Shown: piece by piece, positions 1 to 7,750 of the stretch
Numbering within the stretch: the first letter of the stretch is position 1
Layout: the number at the start of each line of letters is the position of its first letter
From: Paraburkholderia sp. PGU19
GTDB taxonomy: Bacteria > Pseudomonadota > Gammaproteobacteria > Burkholderiales > Burkholderiaceae
Reading direction: 5' to 3'
Assembly: GCF_013426915.1 (NCBI RefSeq)
Contig: NZ_AP023182.1
Span: 1,116,001-1,180,000, forward strand
Length of the DNA: 64,000 bases
Position numbers and translations under genes: made by a program
Notes under the pieces: generated by a model
What the model was told of the DNA's origin: nothing
The model's input: only the letters and a program-made list of their open reading frames with translations
The model's database searches: none

Positions 1-28
1 GACTATGGCGATTGATGGTCCGGGATCC

Positions 29-220
29 TCAGCTATGTGAGAGGCTGGTGGGTGTAACGGGATGCTGGATGAGCCCTAGACAGAGGGCTTCAAAGAGAGC
101 ACTACGTTCACCAATCTCAAAATGTTCACGTGCCATTTCAAGATACCTGACTATGGCTGCGTTGCCCCAAATCGCTTCCTGCGCTGCCTTCGACAAAGTC
201 ACCATCGGATCACCTGACAT
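29..220 (-). CDS. small hypothetical protein
   Basis: A 63-codon minus-strand frame beginning MSGDPMVTLSK, with a helical, natural-looking composition in the middle (IVRYLEMAREHFEIGERSA). I do not recognise a family. A second ATG five codons in (203-205) is equally possible, and no convincing ribosome-binding site is visible before either. It may be a remnant, since the surrounding 900 bases are full of broken sequence. Confidence 0.35.
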   Translation of the reverse strand: MSGDPMVTLSKAAQEAIWGNAAIVRYLEMAREHFEIGERSALFEALCLGLIQHPVTPTSLSHS

Positions 221-559
221 TGAAAATTGAACCGGCAAGGAGCGGTGCAAACAGTTCGAAACCGTGTAACCTCGCCATGGGGTGGAACGACGAACACCTG
301 CACCAGTTCGTCATCCGCGGCCGGCGATACGGCGGACATCTCGACGGCGCGTTGCATCGACGGCCCGGACGCCCTGTCGCTGGCGGCGTTTGGCCTGCAC
401 GTACATGAGCGCATTGCCTACGTGTGCGACTTCACCGCCTGGTGGTTACATGACGTGCGCGTCGAGAAGTGGACGGACAACCGGACAACCAGCGGTAGAC
501 ATCGGTACCGCGCTGCATCGAAGGCGCCGGGCGTTGTCCGCCGCCAGACCACGCCGGAG

Positions 560-749
560 GTCCCGAGAGATACATGAAGGCCTGGAAGGGCACGGCGAAT
601 ATGAGTTTCTCGAGTGGCTCGAGACGCTACGCGAAAACCGGATAGAGGTGAACGATCTGCGCATTGAGGTCGACGAATGGCTGATCTGGCTGGATCGGTG
701 TTTCGACTCTCGGGAGGCGAATGAACGGCCGCCGACGCTTGAACTGTAA
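560..749 (+). CDS. possible hypothetical protein, C-terminal part only
   Basis: The last 60 or so codons of a longer open frame (open from about 282) read like real protein: acidic and helical, with segments such as EYEFLEWLETLREN and EVDEWLIWLDRCF, ending at TAA 747-749. The part upstream of about 560 is arginine-rich and looks like non-coding sequence read by chance. No start codon with a ribosome site is visible. This is probably a gene fragment, and I cannot name a family. The rest of bases 221-891 shows nothing else I can support. Confidence 0.25.
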
Positions 750-891
750 GCTGACCGCCCAGGCGACGTGCCGGGCAGGAGGTTGCCATGCAGATCAGCG
801 TGCAGATTGTGGTTCTGACCGAACGGGAAGGCTTCGATGCCGGCACACTCGGCCCCGACTTGCATCTTTGAGGTTGACCCGGAAACAGCAA

Positions 892-1440
892 TCAGAACGG
901 TCTGTTGTGCCGGCCTTTATGTTCATGGAGCGGGTCGGGGCTCTTCGACGTCTCGCGCAGTACACCGGCATCGTCGAAAGCGAAGTTGAACAGCTGGTAC
1001 CACACGCCGTCTTCCAGATATCGGTAACTCCATACCTGGCGCTTCTTCAGTGGAAAGTATGCCGTTTCCGCGGGCCGGCCGAACTGAACGAGGACATCGC
1101 TCTGCGTCCACTTGCCAGGCTCCGCGCGATAGAACTCGCCCGTTTGCAGCACCTGCCGGACGTTGATCACCTTGCCGGCCGCGTCGATGTCCGCAGCCGT
1201 GGTGACTTCGCCCATCGGCTGCGTCGGCCACATCAACCGCCTCGACCCGTCAGGAAGGTCGTAGACCTCGCGCGGCGGTCCCAGCCTCGCGACGACGGCG
1301 GATTCCGGTTCGCCGGCATGGAACCCCTCCCACGGCTGTACGCAGGCGCCAAGCACAATAACCGACGCACAGGCGAACAGGGTGCGGATGTGGCAGCGCT
1401 GGCGCCACACAGCGGGGCATATTCTTGATCGGCGGGACAT
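892..1440 (-). CDS. BamE/SmpA-like outer-membrane lipoprotein
   Basis: A 182-residue protein. The N terminus has basic residues, a hydrophobic stretch and the lipobox LGAC with the lipidated cysteine at residue 33, so it should be processed by signal peptidase II. The mature part shows the short repeated beta pattern of BamE/SmpA-type domains: AVVARLGPPREVYDLPDG, then SDVLVQFGRPAETAYF, then a W-S-Y-R-Y strand. These domains bind outer-membrane or cell-wall partners. The start is supported by GGGGAGG just upstream. It stands alone between debris. It is about the right size for the family, but which envelope complex it serves cannot be told from sequence; it is probably an accessory paralogue rather than the core BamE. 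Confidence 0.75.
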   Translation of the reverse strand: MSRRSRICPAVWRQRCHIRTLFACASVIVLGACVQPWEGFHAGEPESAVVARLGPPREVYDLPDGSRRLMWPTQPMGEVTTAADIDAAGKVINVRQVLQTGEFYRAEPGKWTQSDVLVQFGRPAETAYFPLKKRQVWSYRYLEDGVWYQLFNFAFDDAGVLRETSKSPDPLHEHKGRHNRPF

Positions 1441-1467
1441 CGTAGAGGACCTCCCCTCGGTTCACGT

Positions 1468-2684
1468 ATGCAATTTGACACGATTGAGCGGCAAAGATTT
1501 GAGCCGATCGGGAAAACGCTGGCGGATGGCTGGCCGATCGAAGGAACTTGCCAAACTCGGCGGAAAGTCGTGTGGGGAGGGCGGCCGGGCCGCTGGGGCG
1601 CCGGGTCCGTCAGTCCACTGGCCAGTTGCCTGCGTGAGCGGACGGGTCCCGAGCTGCAATATCTGTAGGCTGGATTTGCGGCGTTGATGTCGTACGGGCT
1701 GACCGTCCGCGTACTGGAGGAGGTGTTGCCGCTCGGGCACGTGCTGGCGGCCACCACGATCCGGCGCCGTGTCGCTCCACTGAGCCGCCGCCTCGAGAAC
1801 ATGGACGCCGACGCGATCACAGTCGAGCAACGACGACACACAGATCTCACTGCGGGCCGGTGCAACATTCCTCAACGCAGTTCAGTGCGCGCCGTCCGCA
1901 TCGATGGTGGTTACGTTCGGCTCGCAGGGCGCAAAAGTCGTCTGGACAGCTGGTTCGAAGTTGTTGTCGGAAAATCACTGCGAGATGATCGCCGGGGACA
2001 TGGCTTCGCGTACGTTCACAAACTCGAGCAGATGCCGGTCGATCGCATGCTGGCTTTCCTCGCGCGGGAAGGCGTTGTGCGCGACCAGCCGGCAACTTTC
2101 CTCTCCGATGGCGGCGACACCGTGCGCCGCGCCCAGATCGACTTTGGTGATTGTGGCGAGAATGTACTCGACTGGTTTCACGTTGCCATGCGGATACGGA
2201 ATCTCGAACAGATGAGATGGTCAGGGAGCTGCCGGAACGCGACGAGCGGCCTTCCGACGCACTGATCGATACCCTGCATCGGGCCAAGTGGCACATCTGG
2301 CACGGCTGCCTCTACCCGGCACTGCGGAGGCTTGAAAGTCTGGGTTGGGAACTCGATGCGGAGTGCAGTGCCGGGGAGGCCAGACTGCTCGCCAGACTGG
2401 AGGAGTTCATGGGCTACCTCGATAACAACCAGAACTTTATCGTGAACTGTGGAGACCGCTACCGCTGCGGCGAGCCGATCACCTCAAGCTTCGTCGAATC
2501 GGCTGTCAACTAGGAGGTCAGCAAACGCTTTGTGAAGCGGCAGCGGATGGCGTGGCGGCCGGCTCTCGCACATGGGCTTCCGCAGGTGAGGACGGCCGTC
2601 CTGAATGAGCAGCTGCGATCGTGCTTCGAGCGATGGTATCCGGCGCTCGCGGCCAACAATCAGGCTCACCATATCGCGGCGTAG
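1468..2684 (+). pseudogene. ISKra4-family transposase, inactivated
   Basis: Transposase-like sequence spread over two frames. Around 1640-2210 it reads ERTGPELQYL, an amber stop (1666-1668), then AGFAALMSYGLTVRVLEEVL and an RNase H-like core with CGENVLDWFHVAMRIRN. Near 2205-2215 the frame shifts and continues EMVRELPERDERP, HRAKWHIWHG and ITSSFVESAVN, reaching a second amber stop at 2511-2513. It then runs on as EVSKRFVKRQRMAWRP to a natural end near FERWYP and TAG 2682-2684. The catalytic-core order and the WHG and SKRFVKRQ motifs match ISKra4-type transposases. Two nonsense codons and one frameshift make it dead. The N-terminal part before about 1640 is poorly preserved. Confidence 0.75.
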
Positions 2685-2718
2685 AGCCTCCACGTTGGCG
2701 CGGTCTCCGATCACACCC

Positions 2719-3438
2719 TCAATGACTCGTGCCCTGATCGCGGTGTTCCGCCGAAGGAGGCGGTGACCTTGGCGCGGGCGGCGGTGCCGGTGGGCCGCCG
2801 CCTTGGACGGGAGGCGGTCCTGGCAGACGCTGAACGGCCTGCGGCGGCGGTCCGGACGGGCGCTGATAGCCTTGCGTTGGCGGCTGCATCGGCGGCGTAC
2901 CCCCTTGCGGCGGCCCCGCCCGATGCCCGTGTTCCGTTCCAGGCGGCCCGGGAGGCTGTGCGGAAGGCGCCGGTGGCGGCCGGGTCGCGCCTTGGGGAGG
3001 CGGCGGATTACCTGGCGGCGGTGGACGGTGAGGTGGCGGCGGATGATGCGCCCAGCGGTCCCGGTCGTGATACCACGGACGCTCCCGATAATACTGATCC
3101 CAATAGGTGCCGGGCGAAAACGTGATGAGCGGCAGACCGATCACCGTGCCGTACGTCATGATCGGCACTTCGCTGCCCTGGTAGGGATAGGACAGATAGC
3201 CGCCGTAGACCCAGCCGCGCGCGCCCTGTACCTCGACGTCGCACCAGCTGTAGCCGTCTACGCAACCGTAGACGATGACCGGCTGTCCTGCCGGCCATTG
3301 GGCAACAAGCGGGTAATCCTGCGCCGGTCCCGCGTACACGTCGACGGGCGAGTCCGTGTAAGCCTCGGTTTGCGCCGACGCCGCGCCCGATGCGATCGAC
3401 AACGTCGCCGCGACCACGCATGCAAGCCGAATTCGCAT
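2719..3438 (-). CDS. secreted SH3-domain protein with proline-rich tail
   Basis: A 239-residue protein starting MRIRLACVVAATL; AAGGAAG sits a suitable distance upstream of this ATG, which is why the longer in-frame extension was not used. Signal peptide residues 1-22, cleaved after GAASAQ. Residues 25-80 form a bacterial SH3-like domain (VDVYAGPAQDYPLVAQWPAG, then YSWCDVEVQGARGWVYGGYL). A tyrosine-rich linker follows (YWDQYYRERPWY). From about residue 135 to the end the sequence is almost entirely proline, glycine and alanine with PPP runs. Such domains in exported proteins usually bind cell wall or envelope partners. The protein is probably periplasmic, and the proline-rich tail suggests a spacer or binding arm. 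Confidence 0.8.
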   Translation of the reverse strand: MRIRLACVVAATLSIASGAASAQTEAYTDSPVDVYAGPAQDYPLVAQWPAGQPVIVYGCVDGYSWCDVEVQGARGWVYGGYLSYPYQGSEVPIMTYGTVIGLPLITFSPGTYWDQYYRERPWYHDRDRWAHHPPPPHRPPPPGNPPPPQGATRPPPAPSAQPPGPPGTEHGHRAGPPQGGTPPMQPPTQGYQRPSGPPPQAVQRLPGPPPVQGGGPPAPPPAPRSPPPSAEHRDQGTSH

Positions 3439-3953
3439 GATTCTCTTCCTTTGACTGCGCTGTTTTATTCCGATGATGGCGAAGCGCCTGTCGAGAGGTC
3501 TCTCCATGCAGACCAGTGTAAGTCGAGAGCACCTGATGCATCGCCACCGAATCTTGCGCCTGCTCTGTACCACGACTGAATCCGCTGGCCTGCCGCACAA
3601 CGCCGCGAAGCCTTGCATAAACAGCGGAAGCGTCGCTGCACGAAAAAGCACGGTAATCGGCATAGGGGCAGTCATATCTGACTGCCGTCCTGTTACATAC
3701 ATGGACGCCACCGGTTCGCCAGGCCTTCGGAGGCGATCGGCAGATGGGATTGAGATTGCGGCCATCCATCCGGGTTGGATCGACGGATTCGCAAAGTGGA
3801 TACCGTCTTTGGCATCGTGCCATTTCGCAGTGCCAGGATTATTTGCAGTTCATGCGAGACGCCCCTCCGGATGGAGTTTTCCCTATAACCCGATGACCGA
3901 AATACGTCCTACTGGCGACCGGCAGATGACGATGCAAATAGGGAGACGGCGCC

Positions 3954-4175
3954 ATGAAAGATTCGGATCTATTTGAAGCACGCGACATTGCGCCGAGGCC
4001 CGCGTGCAGCGTCGACGGCACCTGGTATGCGCTGCCGGACGCAGGCGCGTTGATCCACGAAGACGGCGAGCCTTGGTGCCGACTCTCGTTTGCTCAATCA
4101 CCGTACGGTTCGTATCCGGCCTCACGCTCGTGCCGGATCGACAGCATGATCACGTGCAAATCAGAGCACACATAA
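3954..4175 (+). CDS. small hypothetical protein, possibly truncated
   Basis: Starts MKDSDLFEARDIAPRP after a good GGGAG ribosome site. The first 48 codons (to RLSFAQ) look like protein. The remaining 25 codons lie antisense to the end of the neighbouring toxin gene and look like read-through, so the original 3' end may have been lost when the toxin-antitoxin module arrived. No family recognised. Confidence 0.4.
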   Translation: MKDSDLFEARDIAPRPACSVDGTWYALPDAGALIHEDGEPWCRLSFAQSPYGSYPASRSCRIDSMITCKSEHT

Positions 4176-4465
4176 AGGACCACGTAAGACGGGAGGACGT
4201 ACTCGCGGAACTCAGTCAGCCCGACACCAGCAGCCTGTTGCTGGACCTGCTCAAGCCAGGTTTTCGCTGCGGGGGAGGTTAGTGAGAGGAAGTCCGCGGG
4301 ACGGCCAATCTTGGGATGTCTCTCAAGCAGGCCGACGAGGTTGTCAATTTCACTTTCCAGTTTGTTCGCTCGAAGCGGTGCAGACATCACATCCTGGATT
4401 AGCATGAATTCTTCGACCGCATCGAGGGCTTCTATGAACTTGTCTGCGATCTCGACGATGATCAT
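4094..4465 (-). CDS. RelE/ParE-family toxin
   Basis: A 123-residue protein with the RelE/ParE layout: helical hairpin at the N terminus (IVEIADKFIEALDAVEEF), a loop with GRPADF, then C-terminal strands (REYVLPSYVVLYVCSDLHV) ending in the ISIR-type signature, here LSIRHERE. Family members either inhibit gyrase (ParE) or cleave mRNA (RelE); sequence alone does not decide. Its ATG overlaps the stop of the upstream antitoxin gene by four bases (ATGA), the usual translational coupling. It is somewhat longer at the N terminus than typical ParE toxins of about 95-105 residues. Confidence 0.82.
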   Translation of the reverse strand: MIIVEIADKFIEALDAVEEFMLIQDVMSAPLRANKLESEIDNLVGLLERHPKIGRPADFLSLTSPAAKTWLEQVQQQAAGVGLTEFREYVLPSYVVLYVCSDLHVIMLSIRHEREAGYEPYGD

Positions 4466-4776
4466 TTCCCGATTTGAGCACGTCGCTTTTCAGCACGGTC
4501 CTTTAGTGTTTTGCGGAATTCATCTGCCGATGTAACGCGGCCCGCGATGACATCCTGAATACCTCGTTCGGCGTCGGCCAGCATCAAAAGCCGACCACGC
4601 TCGCGGCGTTCCAGTTCGTGGTAGTAGTCCAGTTTCTTTGCATCGACGATGGCGACGAACGCCGCGCCGTTTTTCGTCAGCACCTTCTCAGCGCCGGCCA
4701 CCACGTCTTCAGCCAGCTCCGTCAGGCGCGCGCGGGCTTCGCTGATCGGCACAACATCCTGAGCACGAATAGTCAT
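4462..4776 (-). CDS. Phd/YefM-family antitoxin
   Basis: A 104-residue protein starting MTIRAQDVVPISEARARL. The Phd/YefM fold is visible: a first strand (DVVPIS), the helix EARARLTELAEDV, then KVLTKNGAAFVAIVDAKKL. The C-terminal charged helical region (SADEFRKTLKDRAEKRRAQ) would wrap the toxin. It is the first gene of a two-gene operon with the RelE/ParE-type toxin and presumably represses its own promoter through the AT-rich palindromic region just upstream. A longer in-frame start at 4815 exists, but it would run through that operator and is not favoured. Confidence 0.85.
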   Translation of the reverse strand: MTIRAQDVVPISEARARLTELAEDVVAGAEKVLTKNGAAFVAIVDAKKLDYYHELERRERGRLLMLADAERGIQDVIAGRVTSADEFRKTLKDRAEKRRAQIGK

Positions 4777-4777
4777 T

Positions 4778-4805
4778 TTAACTCTCTCATTAATGAATTC
4801 GTTAA
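4778..4805. promoter_or_regulatory. candidate operator of the ParE/Phd-type module
   Basis: Immediately upstream of the antitoxin ATG an outer inverted pair TTAAC (4778-4782) and GTTAA (4801-4805) encloses a perfect 8-bp palindrome CATTAATG (4788-4795) next to GAATTC. Position and symmetry fit an autorepression site for a Phd-type antitoxin; binding is inferred. Confidence 0.5.
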
Positions 4806-4836
4806 GATGAAACACTACGCCAGTCGAGTGCCCCAG

Positions 4837-5401
4837 TCAAGAAACCGGACGCCGGACGTTTCCCGTGAAACTAAACGGGTCGCACCCTTTCGCCTGCGCT
4901 CCTCGCAGTCGCCGCTCCATTGATACGCCAACCGACTGCGCAGAACTTCCGGCCGCGCCGGGTTCTTTTCGCGTGATCATCGCGCTGCCGGGGTCGGCAA
5001 CGTAGTTCAATATCCAGTTGCCTGAACCTGGAAAGCCCTGGAGGGTAGCGGCCGTTCGTGTCCAGCTACCGGTCGCGAATACGTCGTCTGTCGTCAACAC
5101 GACATATAGTTTCCGGTCCACTGGGGCGCCCCGAACGTCGATGAAATGATCCAGCCTGATGTCTGCCACGCCGGACCTCTGTCCGTTTTCGAAAGCCTGC
5201 CTGGGTGAAATGACGCGCGTACCAGACGATTTATAGTCTGCGGGCCGCCAGATATCCAACTTCGACAGCCGAACGGGTAGATTCCGCGCGAAAGGGGTAA
5301 CCGAGCCGCGCACCCGGATTGCGATCGTAACTGGCCCATTGCAACCGCCGCTGGGGTCCGGTCGTCGGTCAATAACTTGACATAAGGTTTTTGATCGACA
5401 T
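4837..5401 (-). pseudogene. hypothetical protein with an apparent 5' frameshift
   Basis: From 5313 down, an open frame encodes a beta-rich, natural-looking product (VRLSKLDIWRPADYKS, DRKLYVVLTTDDVFATG). The same frame remains good protein upstream (PSGGCNGPVTIAIRVRGS) but has no start codon there. An ATG with an AGAGG ribosome site lies at 5401-5399, 11 bases after the stop of the preceding gene. It begins MSIKNLMSSY and stops after ten codons in the wrong frame. A single-base change near 5365-5375 would join the two. It is the third gene of a small minus-strand unit (5994 down to 4837). Family unknown. Confidence 0.4.
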
Positions 5402-5411
5402 AATCCTCTGT

Positions 5412-5675
5412 TTATCGAGCCGAAGAGGTTTCAATTTGTGCAGGAGGCGGCTGCACAAATTCTGGATTCGGCCATGCCTTCGGGTTGCGCGGTGACAACT
5501 TGCGCAAGGCGGGAAGGGCTGGCTTGCGCTGGATCAGTGTGGCGACACGCTCTTCAAGTTTCTGATGATCGAAACGTCGAAGGGGAAGATTGCCTGTCTC
5601 ACGAGGCCACGATGAAGCGTCTCGAATTGAATTGACGATTGGTGACCTGCCCAAGGTGTTGGATGCCGTGGACAT
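5412..5675 (-). CDS. hypothetical protein, possibly longer at the N terminus
   Basis: An 87-residue frame beginning MSTASNTLGRSP, proline- and arginine-rich, ending PPPAQIETSSAR. The frame stays open upstream to about 5818 with a serine- and glycine-rich stretch but no ATG, so the true start is uncertain. It sits between a small membrane protein gene and a frameshifted gene, all on the minus strand with short gaps. I do not recognise it. Confidence 0.4.
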   Translation of the reverse strand: MSTASNTLGRSPIVNSIRDASSWPRETGNLPLRRFDHQKLEERVATLIQRKPALPALRKLSPRNPKAWPNPEFVQPPPAQIETSSAR

Positions 5676-5838
5676 GGAGGCTGACTGGTCGCTGGAGGAG
5701 CCTGAGCAGGCGACAACTCCGTTACCATTGCCTGTATGTGAATCCGAAATCAGTAGTTCAAACCCGCCAGTTCTCTTTTGAGCCTGGCTGGTTTTTCTTT
5801 GCCTGCGGGGCGCGGGCTACATACAGCGGTGGAGTCAC

Positions 5839-5994
5839 TCAGCCGTTCAGTTGCGACTCGACGTTCAGGACGATCCGCGCGAGCGGGTTGTTGTCTGCGG
5901 ATTGCGGCGCGAACATGATCTGGGCGAAGGTGACGATAGCGAGAGCGACGACCAGGAGTGCTCCAGACGCGGCGATGCGGGTAAGGTATTTCAC
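5839..5994 (-). CDS. small single-span membrane protein
   Basis: A 51-residue protein read from GTG 5994-5992 with GAGG a few bases upstream. It starts VKYLTRIAASG and then has one hydrophobic span (ALLVVALAIVTFAQIMFA), followed by a short polar tail with NPLARIVLNVESQL. The layout fits an inner-membrane anchored or exported small protein. The longer open frame upstream (to 6114) is arginine-rich, lacks a ribosome site and was rejected. First gene of the 5994-4837 minus-strand group. Confidence 0.55.
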   Translation of the reverse strand: MKYLTRIAASGALLVVALAIVTFAQIMFAPQSADNNPLARIVLNVESQLNG

Positions 5995-6097
5995 GGGGAC
6001 CTCATCTTGATGGTATAGACAGAAACTGGGCGTAGCTGACAGGCGTATCGACGCACCTTCAGCGGCATGTCTGTCCGCAACCCGGCAACGCCGGACG

Positions 6098-6207
6098 CGG
6101 TCGTCGGATCGCACTTGCCGATCGGACGGGATTTGTGCGGCGCACTATAACACGGCCGTCGGATCGCACCTACTGATCGTACGGGCTTGTGCAGTGCACT
6201 ATAAACG
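6098..6207. repeat. tandem duplication of a 55-bp unit
   Basis: Two diverged copies of about 55 bp lie head to tail: 6098-6152 and 6153-6207. Each contains TCGGATCGCAC, a GATCG block with ACGGG, then TTGTGC, a short spacer, GCAC and TATAA. Each copy therefore has a small inverted repeat (GTGC/GCAC) beside a TATA-like box. It lies in the intergenic region between the divergent genes at 5994 and 6461. Confidence 0.7.
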
Positions 6208-6408
6208 GTTTATCCGCGTGCCCGGTGCGACATCCTGTCACCAGCGGATGGTTAATTGCTTGAGCGTTTTGTGTATGAAAGATTTCTGTAGGCGGTAACG
6301 CGCCGTCATGCTATGTGGGCGATTCTCGCAGGCACGGACGATATCGAGGTGGCCGCCTCGACAGTCTCCCCGCTGGAGCCCGCCAGATTGAAGATGGGTT
6401 TGCGGACG

Positions 6409-6444
6409 GCATCAATTGAGCTATCATTAGGTATCAATTGATAC
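6409..6444. promoter_or_regulatory. operator pair of the Xre-RES module
   Basis: A perfect 14-bp palindrome GTATCAATTGATAC (6431-6444) is preceded by a degenerate copy GCATCAATTGAGC (6409-6421). The two centres are 22-23 bp apart, about two helix turns. They sit 17 bases upstream of the antitoxin start codon. This is a natural autoregulatory site for an Xre-type antitoxin; binding is inferred. Confidence 0.65.
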
Positions 6445-6460
6445 TTTATTCAGGAGTCGC

Positions 6461-6889
6461 ATGTCACTGATTACGCCTGAAGCAGTGGCCGCGGTCATGG
6501 AACTGCGTCAGGTCCCGCACACGCTCGCGGAACTCGAGGCACTTGTCCGCGACGGCCTGCCCAAGTCCGCGCTGCGCGCGGGCGTCGAACATGCGACGCA
6601 GGGTGCCGACGCCCGGCGTGCGCTACTTGCCCGCATCATCCCCGAAGCGACCTATAAGCGGCGTCGCGATCGGCTGACGCCAGACGAATCGGAAAAGACT
6701 GAGCGGCTGGCAAGGATCGTCGCGACGACGGCCTACGTCTGGAACGACGAAGAGGACGCGCGGGCATTCCTGTCGACGCCGCATCCGGAGCTCGAAGGGC
6801 GGGCGCCGCTCGATGTTGCGCTGACCGAGCTCGGCGCGCGCCGGGTCGAAGAGCTGCTCTGGAAACTTTTTTATGGGTTGCCGGCGTGA
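6461..6889 (+). CDS. Xre/ParS-type antitoxin (RES-Xre system)
   Basis: A 142-residue protein preceded by CAGGAG. The N-terminal half is a helical Xre-like region (AELEALVRDGLPKSALRAGV). The C-terminal half carries the toxin-binding (DUF2384/ParS) domain, with RIVATTAYVWNDEEDARAFL and the ending GARRVEELLWKLFYGLPA, which normally plugs the RES toxin active site. Its last four bases overlap the toxin start (stop TGA 6887-6889, toxin GTG at 6886), so the two are translationally coupled. Family identification is strong. Confidence 0.88.
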   Translation: MSLITPEAVAAVMELRQVPHTLAELEALVRDGLPKSALRAGVEHATQGADARRALLARIIPEATYKRRRDRLTPDESEKTERLARIVATTAYVWNDEEDARAFLSTPHPELEGRAPLDVALTELGARRVEELLWKLFYGLPA

Positions 6890-7359
6890 AGTTGTTTCGA
6901 ATCGCCGACACTCGACACACGGTCTGGAGTGGCACCGGCGCGATGCTGGTGGGCGGCCGCTTCAATAGCCCGGGGCGACCGGTCATCTACGCCGCGTCGA
7001 CCTTCGCCGGTGCGATGCTCGAGGTTCTTGTCCATGCGCGCATCGGCAAGGTACCAAAGACACACGGATGGGTTGAAGCGGCGGTTCCCGACGATATTCG
7101 CGTCGAACGCCATTCGGCCGAATCGTTGCCGGGGGGATGGGATGCGCCAGCACTGCAGGCGGCAAGGGAGTTCGGCGACGCTTGGCTGACCGAGTCGCGT
7201 ACTGCGCTCCTGATCGTACCTTCCGTGGTCGTCCGTGCAGAGTTCAACGTGCTGGTCAATCCCGCACACCCCGACGCGACGCGGATTGCCGTGACCGAGC
7301 CGCAACCCGTGGTGTGGGACGAACGCCTCTTTGTGATGCCGTCGGTCGGACACTCCTAG
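6886..7359 (+). CDS. RES-domain toxin (NAD+ phosphorylase or ADP-ribosyltransferase type)
   Basis: A 157-residue RES-domain protein. Typical features are LFRIADTRH at residues 3-11, GGRFNSPGRPVIYAAST (residues 23-39) with the arginine and tyrosine that line the NAD pocket, AMLEVLVHA with the conserved glutamate, and the C-terminal NPAHPDATRI and LFVMPSVG. Family members deplete NAD+ or ADP-ribosylate targets when released from antitoxin. All the conserved RES residues I know are present, so it is probably active. It starts with GTG overlapping the antitoxin stop. Confidence 0.88.
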   Translation: MKLFRIADTRHTVWSGTGAMLVGGRFNSPGRPVIYAASTFAGAMLEVLVHARIGKVPKTHGWVEAAVPDDIRVERHSAESLPGGWDAPALQAAREFGDAWLTESRTALLIVPSVVVRAEFNVLVNPAHPDATRIAVTEPQPVVWDERLFVMPSVGHS

Positions 7360-7549
7360 ATTATGATAGTGGTCGGCTAGCCTTGCCTCGACTCGACGCT
7401 TTGCTCCTCGAGGGAGATGGCTAGGACGTCGCTTCTAGTTTAGTTCGCACTCGCCGCTCACAATGGCCAGTGCAGCGCCGTCTTATATTCTCCTTGTCTG
7501 GTTGCCAAAGCCGACACGGCTGTCAGTTTTTGTCAATCGCCCTGACGAT

Positions 7550-7579
7550 TTGACATAAACACAAAAACGTACGTAGGAT
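7550..7579 (+). promoter_or_regulatory. sigma70-type promoter for the gene at 7751
   Basis: TTGACA (7550-7555), an 18-base spacer and TAGGAT (7574-7579). The -35 is a perfect consensus and the -10 matches three to four positions. The next gene on this strand is at 7751, leaving a leader of roughly 160 bases. Bases 7360-7549 show nothing else that I can support. Confidence 0.45.
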
Positions 7580-7611
7580 TCCGAATCAAATTTTCAAGAT
7601 GTTTCGGAATC
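7577..7611. promoter_or_regulatory. inverted repeat overlapping the 7550 promoter
   Basis: A perfect 9-bp inverted pair GATTCCGAA (7577-7585) and TTCGGAATC (7603-7611), 17 bp apart, begins inside the -10 box. The right arm is itself embedded in a second short palindrome (TTTCG/CGAAA, 7602-7615). It is well placed to be an operator; the regulator is unknown. Confidence 0.45.
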
Positions 7612-7750
7612 GAAATTGGCCGAAAGGCGGCTCATGACATGGTTGCGTGGCCTTCAGACGGGCAAGGAGAGGCACCTGCCAGCTAACTTCGTGCAAACGA
7701 AGGTGCGACAATGGTTACCTCCCATTGTACAAGCTGCCGAAGGAGCGCTG

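Noticed and set aside
788..871. Short plus-strand frame MQISVQIVVLTEREG as a possible ISKra4 transposase N terminus
   Set aside because: Only 27 codons, and 600 bases with an intact lipoprotein gene separate it from the recognisable transposase remnant; too weak to claim.
2803..3579. Long arginine-rich open frame on the plus strand opposite the SH3-domain gene
   Set aside because: It is the antisense shadow of a proline-rich coding region in GC-rich DNA, with no ribosome site and no natural composition.
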